Shown here: piece by piece, positions 38,035 to 47,371 of the stretch | Layout of the letters: each line of letters begins with the position of its first letter | Numbering within the stretch: position 1 is the stretch's first letter | Assembly: GCA_047621305.1 (NCBI GenBank) | Contig: JBLHNB010000002.1 | Coordinates: 75,987-139,986 of the forward strand | DNA length: 64,000 nucleotides | Direction of reading: 5' to 3' | DNA from: Colwellia_A sp047621305 | GTDB lineage: Bacteria; Pseudomonadota; Gammaproteobacteria; Enterobacterales; Alteromonadaceae | Made by a program: the position numbers and the translations under genes | Notes under the pieces: model-generated | Seen by the model: the letters and a program-made list of their open reading frames with translations, nothing else | Told to the model about the DNA's origin: nothing | Databases searched by the model: none

Positions 38035-38706
38035 ATGTCGCAAGCAAAAGTCATTATTGCCGATGACCACCCATTATTTAGAACGGCATTAAAACAAGCC
38101 ATTATTGAATGTATTGATGATGCTGGGACATTAGAAGCTAATAATTTCAGTGAACTGTTAACCGCAATAGAGCTAAACCCGAGCTTAGAAATTGTCTTTC
38201 TTGATTTACATATGCCGGGAAATAACGGTTTTACTGGATTAACCCAATTACAAAATCACTACCCAGACCTTGTCGTGATCATGGTTTCATCAGATGATAA
38301 TGACGAAACTATGCAAAAAGCGATTAACTTTGGTGCCGCTGCTTTTATTCCCAAGTCTGCAAATTTAACAACTATAGCTATTGCCATTGATACGGTATTA
38401 GACGGAAGTATTTGGCTGCCTGAACGAGTTGACATTAATACTGACAAACAAATGATGCTCTCTAATCAAAAATTAGCCAAGCAACTAGCACAGCTTACCC
38501 CTCAACAATACGTGGTATTAACGCAAATAGCTGTTGGGCAACTCAATAAACAAATTGCTTATGATTTAGATATTAAAGAAACCACCGTGAAAAAACATGT
38601 TTCTGCTATTTTAATGAAATTACAAGTCAATAACCGCACCTTAGCCGGTTTAGCGTATCAACAATTAATGTTAGCGCTACCAGAAAATATTCAAGAAGCC
38701 GTTTAA
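38035..38706 (+). CDS. LuxR/NarL-type response regulator (CrbR/ErdR-like)
   Basis: 223 residues from the ATG at 38035, placed 6 bases after an AAGGAC site; the frame opens 11 codons earlier without such a site. The receiver (about 4-120) has IADDHPLFR, phosphoacceptor Asp in FLDLHMPGNNG and Lys in FIPKSAN. The C-terminal helix-turn-helix reads LTPQQYVVLTQIAVGQLNKQ. It looks like the CrbR/ErdR group that controls acetate and alcohol use together with SSS-fused kinases. No kinase is adjacent; the SSS-fused kinase at 56535 is the only candidate partner in the window. Confidence 0.87.
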   Translation: MSQAKVIIADDHPLFRTALKQAIIECIDDAGTLEANNFSELLTAIELNPSLEIVFLDLHMPGNNGFTGLTQLQNHYPDLVVIMVSSDDNDETMQKAINFGAAAFIPKSANLTTIAIAIDTVLDGSIWLPERVDINTDKQMMLSNQKLAKQLAQLTPQQYVVLTQIAVGQLNKQIAYDLDIKETTVKKHVSAILMKLQVNNRTLAGLAYQQLMLALPENIQEAV

Positions 38707-38826
38707 AATTGTTAACTTTAGTTCTATCTATCTTAGCTTATGGTACTAAGGTGCTAAATAAATAAACAAAATTTTATCTTAAAATAGCCTCATTACTTTT
38801 GTTCATTAGAAGTAGGGCAGGTACAT

Positions 38827-38986
38827 AATACCAATCCCATTAAGTTATTGCTCACTTGTACGGGTTAAAATTTTTCAGGTCTAGGTTGCTCTCAATCCTC
38901 ATAGCTCGCTATGAGTTAATCAAGCGCCTCGCCCTATAATATTTTTCTGCGCACAATAAGACCACACACTTAATGGAATGGTTATA
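38827..38986. repeat. 160-bp inverted-repeat element (repeat family 2)
   Basis: Its ends are inverted: CCATTAAGT near 38837-38845 and ACTTAATGG near 38969-38977, with weaker matching outward. A diverged partial copy lies at 34208-34252. No coding capacity, so a MITE-like or structured repeat. It fills most of the 378-base gap after the response regulator gene. Confidence 0.6.
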
Positions 38987-39084
38987 ACTAACTTTTTCAA
39001 CCACATACTCGCTCCTACCCGTGCCTAACCACGCACTTTTTCTAATGAACTTTCTGGCTTGTTTTCATCTATATAGGAATAAAT

Positions 39085-39867
39085 ATGTTAAAAGGTAAAG
39101 TTGCGCTAATTACAGGTTCAACAAGTGGCATAGGTTTAGCTACGGCACATGTATTAGCAGAGCAAGGTATTCATATAGTTTTACATGGCTTAATGTCGAA
39201 AGAAGAGGGAAATGCTTTAGCACAAGAATTTGCGCAGCAATACCAAATAAAGACTTTCTTTAGTAATGCTGACCTTAGAGAACCGTTAAGTATTACTGAG
39301 TTTATTGATAAGGCATTGTTACATATGGGCGGTATTGATATTTTGATCAATAATGCTGGCATACAACATACAGCAAGTGCGGTAAGTTTTCCTTTAAACA
39401 AATGGAACGACATTATTGCCATTAACTTATCAGCTGCTTTTCACGCTATCCAAAAAATATTACCCAGCATGCAAGAAAATAAATGGGGGCGAATTATCAA
39501 TATAGCTTCTGTACATGGTTTAGTGGGTTCAGTAAATAAATCAGCCTATTGCGCGGCTAAACACGGTATTATTGGCTTAACAAAAGTGATCGCTTTAGAG
39601 TGTGTAGAGCAAGGCATTACTGCAAATTCCATCTGCCCAGGTTGGGTGGATACGCCACTAATTAATAATCAAATACAACAGGTTGCCGATCAAAAAAACA
39701 TTGAATTTGACCAAGCAAAATACAATTTAGTCACCTCAAAACAACCATTACCACAAATGATCGAACCTCGCCAAATTGGTGAATTTATTTTGTTTTTATG
39801 TAGTGACAGTGCCCGCAGTATAACCGGTGCTTCACTGCCTATGGATGGCGCATGGACCGCGCAGTAG
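39085..39867 (+). CDS. bdhA: D-3-hydroxybutyrate dehydrogenase (short-chain dehydrogenase)
   Basis: 260 residues, the usual size. NAD-binding GSTSGIGLA near 11-19, NNAGIQH, catalytic Ser in NIASVHGLVGS and YCAAK with the Tyr/Lys pair. The segments NNAGIQHTA, SAYCAAKHGIIGLTK and CPGWVDTPL are typical of the bacterial 3-hydroxybutyrate dehydrogenases. It oxidises 3-hydroxybutyrate to acetoacetate. This fits degradation of polyhydroxybutyrate by the upstream esterase. A TATAGGAAT site precedes the ATG. Confidence 0.87.
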   Translation: MLKGKVALITGSTSGIGLATAHVLAEQGIHIVLHGLMSKEEGNALAQEFAQQYQIKTFFSNADLREPLSITEFIDKALLHMGGIDILINNAGIQHTASAVSFPLNKWNDIIAINLSAAFHAIQKILPSMQENKWGRIINIASVHGLVGSVNKSAYCAAKHGIIGLTKVIALECVEQGITANSICPGWVDTPLINNQIQQVADQKNIEFDQAKYNLVTSKQPLPQMIEPRQIGEFILFLCSDSARSITGASLPMDGAWTAQ

Positions 39868-39924
39868 GGAGTAATAACATGAAAACTGATGACCGTCTTT
39901 TCATCTATCCCACACAAAAAATCC

Positions 39925-40069
39925 TATCCCCGTGGTCCTTGAACATGGCTAAAAACTTTAGCTACAAGATGCATGAGTGAGTAATAAGCGGGCTATTAGG
40001 ATTGAATGCAACGCAGTAGATGAGGTTTTTAGACTGATCAAAACCTCATCTTCAATGAGTACGGGTATA
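39925..40069 (+). repeat. interspersed element family 1, copy A (shortened)
   Basis: 145 bases, closely matching the 161-base copy at 60005-60165 but lacking about 16 bases near its left end, which removes one inverted-repeat arm. The gap 39868-40121 holds nothing else. Confidence 0.85.
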
Positions 40070-40121
40070 AAGTAAGGTACATGAAAGGATTACCAAAGGA
40101 ACAGAACTCAATAGTTCCGCC

Positions 40122-41669
40122 TTAACTCCCCATACCCGAATACTTTACACCAGCAAGTAGTGCCATTTCTCTATGCCAAGTAGCTAAGTCCTTTTTATTA
40201 AATTTTTCAAATGAATCATGCCCGCAAGCCCTAGCCATAACTGACATTAATTCAGAGGATGCTTCAAAAAAGTTTTTGAGCTGCACGGCCGATTTTTCTA
40301 TATTTAAACGTTGGCGTAAGTCTTTTTTCTGGGTAGCAATGCCCGCCGGACAGTTATTGGTATTACACATTCTAGCGGCTACACAGCCTATAGCCTGCAT
40401 AGCACTGTTTGACACAGCAACACCATCTGCGCCTAAGGCTAACGCTTTAACAAAGTCTATTGGAACCCGTAAACCGCCAGTAATAATTAGCGTAACTTTG
40501 CCACTAACTCCCTGTTCATCGAGATACTTTCGAGCACGAGCAAGTGCAGGAATAGTTGGTACGCTAATGTGGTCTCTAAACATTTCAGGAGCTGCGCCTG
40601 TACCGCCACCTCGACCATCTAAAATAATGTAATCTGCACTGGCATCTAATGCGAATTGAATATCTTCTTCGATATGATTAGCACTGAGTTTAAATCCAAT
40701 GGGAATACCGCCGGTGACTTCACGCACACGATCAGCAAATTTTTTAAAGTCTGCGGCCGTATGTAAATCTTTAAACGTTGGTGGTGAAATGGCTGAGGTG
40801 CCTTCCTCAATCCCACGAACTTCGGAGATCCTCCCTATATTTTTATTACCGGGTAAATGGCCGCCTGTTCCCGTTTTTGCGCCTTGTCCGCCTTTAAAAT
40901 GGAACGCCTGAACATTTTTGAGTTTAGACTCGTCATAGCCAAAACCCGCACTGGCCAGCTCGTAAAAATATTTTGAGTTCGCTGCCTGCTCTTCAGGTAA
41001 CATGCCGCCTTCTCCAGAACAAATACCTGTTCCTGCAAGTTCAGCTCCCGTTGCCAAAGCAATTTTGGCTTCTTCAGAGAGCGCGCCGAAACTCATGTCC
41101 GATACAAACAATGGGATATCGAGTTTAAGTGGTTTTTTAGCCATAGGACCGATAACTAACTCGGTATTCACAGCCACATTTTCCATAAGTGGTTTGTTAG
41201 CCATTTGTGCCACCATGATCTGTAGATCATCCCAGTGTGGTAGTTGATAACGTGGCACCCCCATCGATGTCATGGGACCATGATGTCCCATCTTAGACAA
41301 ACCTTCTCGGGCCAGTTGATGAATCAATTCAACGGTTGGCTCTTCCTTAGTTGCGCTAGCTGTCGGCATATTACTTACGTTGGTCGTTTGAATTTGAACA
41401 CCGGGCCCTTCTTTGCCCACTTGCTCTTTATCAAACTTTTTATGACTACCATCACAAAAAGGGCTATTGCCCGTATGTTTACATTGGCATAAATAGGCAT
41501 CTCCGCTTTCTTCGGCGGTAAAAGGTTTGGGTTTAAAGTCAGTTCCCGCATGAGAACCGTCGCAAAAAGGCTGGTTATTCGAACGTCCACAGGCACAGAA
41601 ATAATATTCTTCCCCTTTATTAAGGCTCACTTTTTTGGGCACTATCGCTGCAATTATAGGTTTAGTCAT
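40122..41669 (-). CDS. glutamate-synthase-like FMN protein fused to two CDGSH iron-sulfur domains
   Basis: 515 residues. Residues about 1-85 hold two CDGSH-type 2Fe-2S motifs, each C-x-C plus PFCDGSH (CACG...PFCDGSH and CQCK...PFCDGSH). The rest (about 115-515) is the FMN-binding half of glutamate synthase/archaeal-type GltS (FVSDMSFGALSEEAK, ILDGRGGGTGAAP, TGGLRVPIDFVKALALGADGV). Neither the amidotransferase domain nor the GltB-specific part is present, so ammonia-dependent glutamate synthesis is doubtful; a flavin oxidoreductase fed by CDGSH clusters is plausible. It is the last gene of the minus-strand quinone-type cluster. Confidence 0.88.
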   Translation of the reverse strand: MTKPIIAAIVPKKVSLNKGEEYYFCACGRSNNQPFCDGSHAGTDFKPKPFTAEESGDAYLCQCKHTGNSPFCDGSHKKFDKEQVGKEGPGVQIQTTNVSNMPTASATKEEPTVELIHQLAREGLSKMGHHGPMTSMGVPRYQLPHWDDLQIMVAQMANKPLMENVAVNTELVIGPMAKKPLKLDIPLFVSDMSFGALSEEAKIALATGAELAGTGICSGEGGMLPEEQAANSKYFYELASAGFGYDESKLKNVQAFHFKGGQGAKTGTGGHLPGNKNIGRISEVRGIEEGTSAISPPTFKDLHTAADFKKFADRVREVTGGIPIGFKLSANHIEEDIQFALDASADYIILDGRGGGTGAAPEMFRDHISVPTIPALARARKYLDEQGVSGKVTLIITGGLRVPIDFVKALALGADGVAVSNSAMQAIGCVAARMCNTNNCPAGIATQKKDLRQRLNIEKSAVQLKNFFEASSELMSVMARACGHDSFEKFNKKDLATWHREMALLAGVKYSGMGS

Positions 41670-41710
41670 TGTTGGTTCCTTTTCTAGTTGTTGTCTATAT
41701 CTACTTACTT

Positions 41711-42199
41711 TTAGGTTTTCTTATCAAAGGTCATTTTCTTTAACGTTCGGACTTTCTTACCAAAATGATGATATAGCGCTGCCATTGCATGCCCAAGTAT
41801 TAATAGCCATACAAGCCAAGCGCCTCCAATATCTTTGTGAATGAAGTCCAATGGCTTCTCAATTTCCGCAAAACTCAAGCCAAGCCTCTCTGCAAAAAGT
41901 GTAGTGAATAAACCCGTATTCTCAAATTTTGGGATATCAAATAAGAAGAAAAATTCAGTATTTACACCTGTGCCAAAATAACCTGTTAACGGCATAATGA
42001 TCATTATTGTATAGAGTGCTAGGTGACCTGACTTAGCAGTAAAATGTTCGAATCTAGTCGCTGGTTCAAGATCAGGCGCACGGTTCATCAGTTTCCAAAT
42101 AATACGCAGAACAATAAGCAGCTAAAAAAACAGTGCTGTTAGCCAGTGAATCCATTTTGCTAGCGAACCGTATTCTTGCGCTGTGTTCTTAATAGTCAT
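41711..42199 (-). pseudogene. broken cytochrome b561
   Basis: The N-terminus reads MTIKNTAQEYGSLAKWIHW (from 42199), then L-T-A-L-F-F, an in-frame TAG at 42124-42122, then LLIVLRIIWKLMNRAPDLEP and a normal b561 C-terminal half (GHLALYTIMIIMPLTGYFG, final helix with HAMAALYHH). Compared with E. coli CybB, about 33-35 residues between helix 1 and the end of helix 2, including a haem-ligand His, are missing at the same place as the stop. So a deletion, perhaps making the stop, has removed the function. An ORF from 42088 could still be translated but would lack helices 1 and 2. Confidence 0.82.
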
Positions 42200-42253
42200 A
42201 AACTCTAATTTCTTTGATTAGAACGAGGTAATTATTAGATGGTTCCAACTGGC

Positions 42254-43471
42254 TTATAGACTCTCATCTCGTGTCCATCTGATTATTGTTGGGTGAGCAT
42301 TTTGTTCTTTAAGTATGTTCATGGCAGCAACACGATAAAGCTCATTATGTTCGATATTTTCATATAGCCACTTACAGCTATAAACCATCTTAATGAGATG
42401 AACTTCTGGGATATTACGCGCATTTTTAGCAATAATTTCCCAGCTATCAAAAGAAATTTTGTTATCCTTTACGCAAGGCAAATCCGCAGGAAAGCCCTTT
42501 TCCAGATATAACCCTGTTAACCAAATCCAATAAAGCGACCAAAGTTTGCTATAAGTTTTAGATGATTTTTTATCCGTACCAAAACGTAAGGTCAAATCGG
42601 CAAGAGCTTGACAAGCAGTAACCGCATGCAAGGTCGTAAGTGCCGGCTCAGCTAAATATAAACGAATAGCCATTTGTGATATTTCTGCTATTTTATTTTT
42701 TAGGTTTTGTTCATTAATCATAAAACCATGACTAAAGGCTAGTTGTTGAATAGTGCTTTCTCCGCAGAGTTGCTCGCATATATATAAACTACCGCCACTG
42801 GGTTGAAAACTCACCACCACCTTATCGATGTCCTGATTAATATCAGCCCACGTTGATGAGGCTTTAATATTTAACAATACAGGCTCAAGAGTATCTGACA
42901 GCAAAGGCTTTGCGGTATCAGACAATGAAAGCTCAGGGTAATTACGGTATAAATTTTTATAACGAATAGCAAAATAAGCTAAAGCATTAGCAATTAATTT
43001 ATTGTCACCATGGATAACTGCGAAACTGAGTTGTATTAGTGGATGAAATAAGCCCATTGGCAAGCCCAGTTTCATCTGTTCAAGTGCCTCAGTGACGAAT
43101 TCTTTTGCGCCGGACATTACTATTCTTTGAGTAAACACTCGGCGAAATTCTAGTAATCGACTGGTTTGCCCCAAGTAGTCTTTCCAGTTATCTAGCGTTA
43201 TCTCACTTTTATCAATTAAGCCAAGTTCTGTTTCAACATGTGATCGGTGTTTTGGCCAAGTTTGACGAAAACGTTTAATTTCATCATCGTTAGCGCCAAG
43301 CCCAGCTAACGACATAATGGTCATCGGATAATGATTCGACATACCCCCTTTAATTACGCCACCTAAATTAGGGTGGAAAAAGCTGTCATGATGCATTTCG
43401 TCATTGACGAAAGGTGAAACAGCCGCAGAAGGGACAAAGCTATTCTGCTTAACAGGTTTAAGCATATTCAT
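42254..43471 (-). CDS. questin-oxidase-like protein (DUF4243)
   Basis: 405 residues. HPLIQLSFAVIHGDNKL and the general layout match the questin oxidase/AflY family, Baeyer-Villiger-type ring-cleaving enzymes of anthraquinones known from fungi. Bacterial members lack defined substrates. No signal peptide is seen. It stands between two glutathionyl-hydroquinone reductase genes and the cytochrome b561 remnant, which fits a role in quinone or aromatic electrophile handling. Recognition rests on a few segments, so the name is probable, not certain. Confidence 0.68.
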   Translation of the reverse strand: MNMLKPVKQNSFVPSAAVSPFVNDEMHHDSFFHPNLGGVIKGGMSNHYPMTIMSLAGLGANDDEIKRFRQTWPKHRSHVETELGLIDKSEITLDNWKDYLGQTSRLLEFRRVFTQRIVMSGAKEFVTEALEQMKLGLPMGLFHPLIQLSFAVIHGDNKLIANALAYFAIRYKNLYRNYPELSLSDTAKPLLSDTLEPVLLNIKASSTWADINQDIDKVVVSFQPSGGSLYICEQLCGESTIQQLAFSHGFMINEQNLKNKIAEISQMAIRLYLAEPALTTLHAVTACQALADLTLRFGTDKKSSKTYSKLWSLYWIWLTGLYLEKGFPADLPCVKDNKISFDSWEIIAKNARNIPEVHLIKMVYSCKWLYENIEHNELYRVAAMNILKEQNAHPTIIRWTRDESL

Positions 43472-43531
43472 AGTTAACTCTCAGTATTAATAAAGCGTTT
43501 ATTAGGAACCTTTAATAGGAACCTAATAATT

Positions 43532-44521
43532 TTAATAGGAAAAAACAGGCTCTAATCCAATGGGCACAATACCGTGTGGATTGCGTAATGGGCTGACCGA
43601 GTTATAACCTTTACGATACACATCAAGCTCAATGGTTTTGCCAACATTGGGTAAACTAACAACATCCTGAAGGTATCGAGATAAATGAGGGTAATCTCTT
43701 AACGCTCGCAAATTACATTTGAATGCCGTGAAATACCCGACATCAAAACGTACCAGTGTGGGCAATAAACGCCAGTCAGCTTCGGTAATACTGTCACCTA
43801 AAAGGTATTTGCTGTTCGATAAGCGCTGTTCAAGTGTATCAAGGGCAGTAAACACTTTGACCACAGATTCATCATAAGCATCTTGTGTTCTGGCAAAACC
43901 CGTTTGATAAACCCCATTATTAATATTTTGATAAATGAAGTCATTAAGCTCATCAATTTCTTGGCCTAATTCGTCAGGATAATAGTCCTGTTCATCACTC
44001 GTAATGTCATTAAAAGCACTATTAAACATGCGAATGATTTCTGATGATTCGGTACTAACAATCTTATTTTGCTGTTTATCCCAAAGTACAGGAACGGTCA
44101 CACGGCCACTATAGTCAGGCACTGCCTTTACATAAAGTTGATGTAAAGCAGATAACCCCAACAGAGTATCGGTAAAGCGAGAATCAGCACTTGTATCATC
44201 ACTATCAAATACCCAACCATTGTCAGTTCTTAACGGCTTAACTAGTGAGAGCGAAATAACGTTTTCAAGTTGCTTAACACTTCGATAAATTAGGGTGCGA
44301 TGTGCCCACGGACAGTTAAGTGCGGCAAAAAGGTGATAACGTCCCGCTTCTGCCTTAAAGCCGCTTTCTCCTGAAACCCCGGCACTGGCATCAGCTGTTA
44401 CCCAATTTCTAAATTGTGCCGTTCCTCGTTGAAATCGACCATTGGCTTCTTTATATTGCTGCTGCTCAAATGCGAGTAACTGTTCATCATTAAGCCAGCT
44501 ACCATTAATTAATTTTCCCAT
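43532..44521 (-). CDS. glutathionyl-hydroquinone reductase (YqjG/Xi-class GST)
   Basis: 329 residues. The thioredoxin fold carries the catalytic Cys in LNCPWAHRTLIYR, and the motif YSGRVTVPVLWD with ESSEIIRMFNSAF binds glutathione. The C-terminal helical domain is typical of the Xi class (E. coli YqjG, 328 residues). It uses glutathione to reduce glutathionyl-hydroquinones. It is a paralogue of the next upstream gene (44570-45550), 48 bases apart. Confidence 0.92.
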   Translation of the reverse strand: MGKLINGSWLNDEQLLAFEQQQYKEANGRFQRGTAQFRNWVTADASAGVSGESGFKAEAGRYHLFAALNCPWAHRTLIYRSVKQLENVISLSLVKPLRTDNGWVFDSDDTSADSRFTDTLLGLSALHQLYVKAVPDYSGRVTVPVLWDKQQNKIVSTESSEIIRMFNSAFNDITSDEQDYYPDELGQEIDELNDFIYQNINNGVYQTGFARTQDAYDESVVKVFTALDTLEQRLSNSKYLLGDSITEADWRLLPTLVRFDVGYFTAFKCNLRALRDYPHLSRYLQDVVSLPNVGKTIELDVYRKGYNSVSPLRNPHGIVPIGLEPVFSY

Positions 44522-44569
44522 GATTTTTTCCTTTTTAACCGATTAAAACTTAACCTAACTAAACCTAAC

Positions 44570-45550
44570 TTAGCTTAACCGTTCACGGTTATGGGCTGAG
44601 TAAAAGTCAATATAAGGCCCCATTGGTATAATGCGTGTTGGATTAATGGTTTCGTGGCTACCATAGTAATGTGTTTTGATATAATCCATTGCGACCGTGT
44701 CAGCAACGCCAGGTACTTGATATAAATCCCGTACATAGCCCCAAATATTCGGGTAATCGACAATGCGGCGTAAGTTACATTTAAAGTGGCCAACATAAAC
44801 AGCATCAAAACGTACTAAGGTGGTAAATAGTCGCCAATCCGCTTCGGTAATAGTATTGCCTGTTAAGTAACGACGGTTTTCTAAGCGTACTTCTAACGTA
44901 TCAAGGGCATCAAAAATCTCCACTACCGCTTCGTCATACGCTTCTTGAGTGGTAGCAAAACCAGCACGATAAACACCGTTATTAATGGTTGGATAGATAA
45001 AGTCATTCAGTTCATCTATTTCTGCTAGTAATTCTGCTGGTGAAAAGTCACCGGGTAAGGCTCCTACTTCATCAAACGCTGAATTAAACATGCGAATAAT
45101 TTCAGGTGACTCATTGCTAACTATGGTATTGGTTTTCTTATCCCATAAAATTGGTACTGTTACTCGCCCCGTATAATCAGATTGTGCTGCGGTATAAATT
45201 TCATGGACGTTTATGGCATTGTGAATCGGATCGGCTACCACGCCTTCACCGGGTGCAAATGTCCAACCTTCATCGCCCATAAAAGCATTTACTACCGACA
45301 TTGATATCATGCCTTCTAAGCCTTTAAGTTTGCGATAGATAATGGTGCGATGTGCCCAAGGACAGGCTAATGATACATATAAGTGGTAACGATTAGGCTC
45401 AGCTTCAAAACCACCGATACCTGATGGGCCAGCGCTCCCATCTTTGGTGATCCAATTTCGAAAACTGGGTGCTTTGCGCTCAAAACGACCACCCGTAGAT
45501 TTAGTATCGTACCATTCGTTTTGCCATTTACCGTCAACTAAAAGTCCCAT
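44570..45550 (-). CDS. glutathionyl-hydroquinone reductase (YqjG/Xi-class GST), second copy
   Basis: 326 residues. Catalytic Cys in LACPWAHRTIIYR, then YTGRVTVPILWD and ESPEIIRMFNSAF. Very similar in order and length to the gene just downstream, so the pair came from a tandem duplication, old enough to have diverged well. Probably the two differ in substrate. Expressed with DoxX (133 bases upstream). Confidence 0.92.
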   Translation of the reverse strand: MGLLVDGKWQNEWYDTKSTGGRFERKAPSFRNWITKDGSAGPSGIGGFEAEPNRYHLYVSLACPWAHRTIIYRKLKGLEGMISMSVVNAFMGDEGWTFAPGEGVVADPIHNAINVHEIYTAAQSDYTGRVTVPILWDKKTNTIVSNESPEIIRMFNSAFDEVGALPGDFSPAELLAEIDELNDFIYPTINNGVYRAGFATTQEAYDEAVVEIFDALDTLEVRLENRRYLTGNTITEADWRLFTTLVRFDAVYVGHFKCNLRRIVDYPNIWGYVRDLYQVPGVADTVAMDYIKTHYYGSHETINPTRIIPMGPYIDFYSAHNRERLS

Positions 45551-45683
45551 TGTTTACTCCTAAAATTCTTTGAATATAAAGTTAGTTATCTGTATGGCAA
45601 TAGCGTTTTCTACTATCACCAACTCACTTGTTCATTGCACCTGCATAAAATAACGGATGAATATATTATTTCTGTAAAGTAGC

Positions 45684-46079
45684 TTAAGCGTCTTTCTTGT
45701 TAGCACGGTTATCTAAGGAAAAAGCACCAGGGCCGTGAACAAAAAGTGTTAAGAAACCACCCGCAATGGCAATATTTTTCATAAAGTTAGTCATTTCAGC
45801 TTGATTGCTAAAGTCTGCATGAAACAGTATTGCTGACACTATGCTAAAACCAGCTAATGCGATGGCTGCATATTTTGTTTTCCAGCCTAAAATAATCGCT
45901 AAACCGCCAAACGCCTCCGTTAAAATAACGAGTGGTAATAAAGATCCGGGAACGCCCATTGCCTCCATATAACCTTGTGTGCCTGCATATTGTGATATTT
46001 TTGTTAGCCCGGACATAAAGAACATGATGGCTAAAAAGAAACGACCTGTTGGTGCTGCAAAAGTTTGTAATGTATTCAT
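45684..46079 (-). CDS. DoxX family membrane protein
   Basis: 131 residues with four predicted membrane helices (for example FFLAIMFFMSGLTKI, LLPLVILTEAFGGLAIILGW). DoxX/YphA-type proteins are small inner-membrane proteins often linked to thiol or electrophile stress and quinone-related redox steps. It is the first structural gene of the cluster, between lysR and the GST pair; a terminator lies between it and lysR. Confidence 0.88.
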   Translation of the reverse strand: MNTLQTFAAPTGRFFLAIMFFMSGLTKISQYAGTQGYMEAMGVPGSLLPLVILTEAFGGLAIILGWKTKYAAIALAGFSIVSAILFHADFSNQAEMTNFMKNIAIAGGFLTLFVHGPGAFSLDNRANKKDA

Positions 46080-46261
46080 GGTAAATCTCCAGATTGAATT
46101 AAGTTAATCGTGTGGCAATCGTGCTGCCTTGTTGATGAGGTAATCTTATTGGTAAACAAAAAAAGGATAAACACAAGAAATCAGAAAACATTGTGTCTAT
46201 TTTGAGAACAACTAAGTGAGTGCGACGATAGGTACTTGCTAATTATTTAGCTAGTTTAATA

Positions 46262-46287
46262 AACAAGGTGTTGGACAACACCTTGTT
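46262..46287 (-). terminator. hairpin after the LysR gene
   Basis: AACAAGGTGT (46262-46271) pairs perfectly with ACACCTTGTT (46278-46287). It separates lysR from doxX, so doxX needs its own promoter. The T-run is weak. Confidence 0.6.
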
Positions 46288-46297
46288 ATTTTCAATA

Positions 46298-47203
46298 CTA
46301 TAAAGCCTGATCCCAATATGGATTATCACCAAAGCGCTCAACCAAAAAATCGATCAAACTGCGCACTTTAAGCGGCAAATGCCTGTTGGGCGGGTAAACG
46401 GCATAAGCATACATCGTTGGCATTTGATATTCTGTGAGCACAGGTACTAAGGATTTCGTTGCCAGCGACTGCCAGACAATAAACGTAGGTAAAAACGTGA
46501 TGCCGTGATGGGATTCTGCCAATGATTTAAGAAAGTCACCATTATTAGCGATAAAATGGGGATCAAGATAGACAGTCTGCTCCTCTCCCTTTTTAGTAAA
46601 CTTAAGTCCACTTTGATCAGTACCGCCATATTTAAGTACCTTATGCTGTTTTAGCTCACTAGGAGACTTTGGTTCTCCATGGGCTTTTAAGTATTCTGGA
46701 CTAGCACATAAAACATGTTTTATTGGCGCTACTTTTCTTGCTTGCAAGTTAGAATTATCTAATTGGCCGATGCGAAAGGTCAAATCGACTCCTTGTTCAA
46801 CGATATCTATTTTTTGGTCAGAAAAGTTAATGTTCAATTTTAGATCGGTATGCTGCTTCAAAAATAAATCAAGAGCAGGAGCTAAGTGACTCAGACCAAA
46901 AGACAAAGGTACCGCAATATTGAGCGTGCCTGCTAATGCTCTTTTACTACTTGATGTTTGACTGTTTAACTCTTCCACTTCATCAATAATTACTTTGCTG
47001 CGTTGATAATAACGCTGACCAGCTTCAGTAAGGCTAGACATCCGAGTGGTACGATTGATTAACTTGGTGCCAAGCTTATGCTCTAACGAAGCTAAACGTT
47101 TACTCACCGCTGATTTAGCGATATTCATTTGCTCAGCCGCTTTAGTAATACTACCTGATTCAACTACCCGTAAAAAAATAGTCATATCTTCAAGCTGTCC
47201 CAT
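46298..47203 (-). CDS. LysR-family regulator of the quinone/electrophile cluster
   Basis: 301 residues from the ATG at 47203, which has a strong GGAGG site 5 bases upstream; a longer frame (from 47251) would contain that site. Helix-turn-helix SITKAAEQMNIAKSAVSKRL, then a substrate domain. It is divergent from pirin, and upstream of doxX and the GST genes. Relatives near DoxX/pirin/YqjG respond to quinones or electrophiles, so control of both directions is likely. Confidence 0.9.
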   Translation of the reverse strand: MGQLEDMTIFLRVVESGSITKAAEQMNIAKSAVSKRLASLEHKLGTKLINRTTRMSSLTEAGQRYYQRSKVIIDEVEELNSQTSSSKRALAGTLNIAVPLSFGLSHLAPALDLFLKQHTDLKLNINFSDQKIDIVEQGVDLTFRIGQLDNSNLQARKVAPIKHVLCASPEYLKAHGEPKSPSELKQHKVLKYGGTDQSGLKFTKKGEEQTVYLDPHFIANNGDFLKSLAESHHGITFLPTFIVWQSLATKSLVPVLTEYQMPTMYAYAVYPPNRHLPLKVRSLIDFLVERFGDNPYWDQAL

Positions 47204-47243
47204 ATCTCCCTCCAAGGTTTTTAAGCATGATTGTTTCCTTTTG

Positions 47244-47339
47244 GTTAACACTATTTTTAGTTAACAGATGTTTATCCTTTTTATGTTAACAACTATTATT
47301 AATTCATCAAGTTTCAACCGCAATTTTATGCTTGAAACT
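47244..47339. promoter_or_regulatory. LysR/pirin divergent control region
   Basis: Three GTTAACA direct repeats (starting 47244, 47260 and 47285) and an inverted pair AGTTTCAA (47310-47317) / TTGAAACT (47332-47339) with a 14-base spacer. These are candidate binding sites of the adjacent LysR. Confidence 0.45.
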
Positions 47340-47371
47340 ACCTTTACTTAAATGAACTGTGGTGCATTATT

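Noticed and set aside
40276..40632. 118-codon frame opposite the GltS-like gene, plus others at 40699, 41002 and 41244
   Set aside because: They lie fully antisense to a well-recognised protein with intact motifs and resemble no known family.
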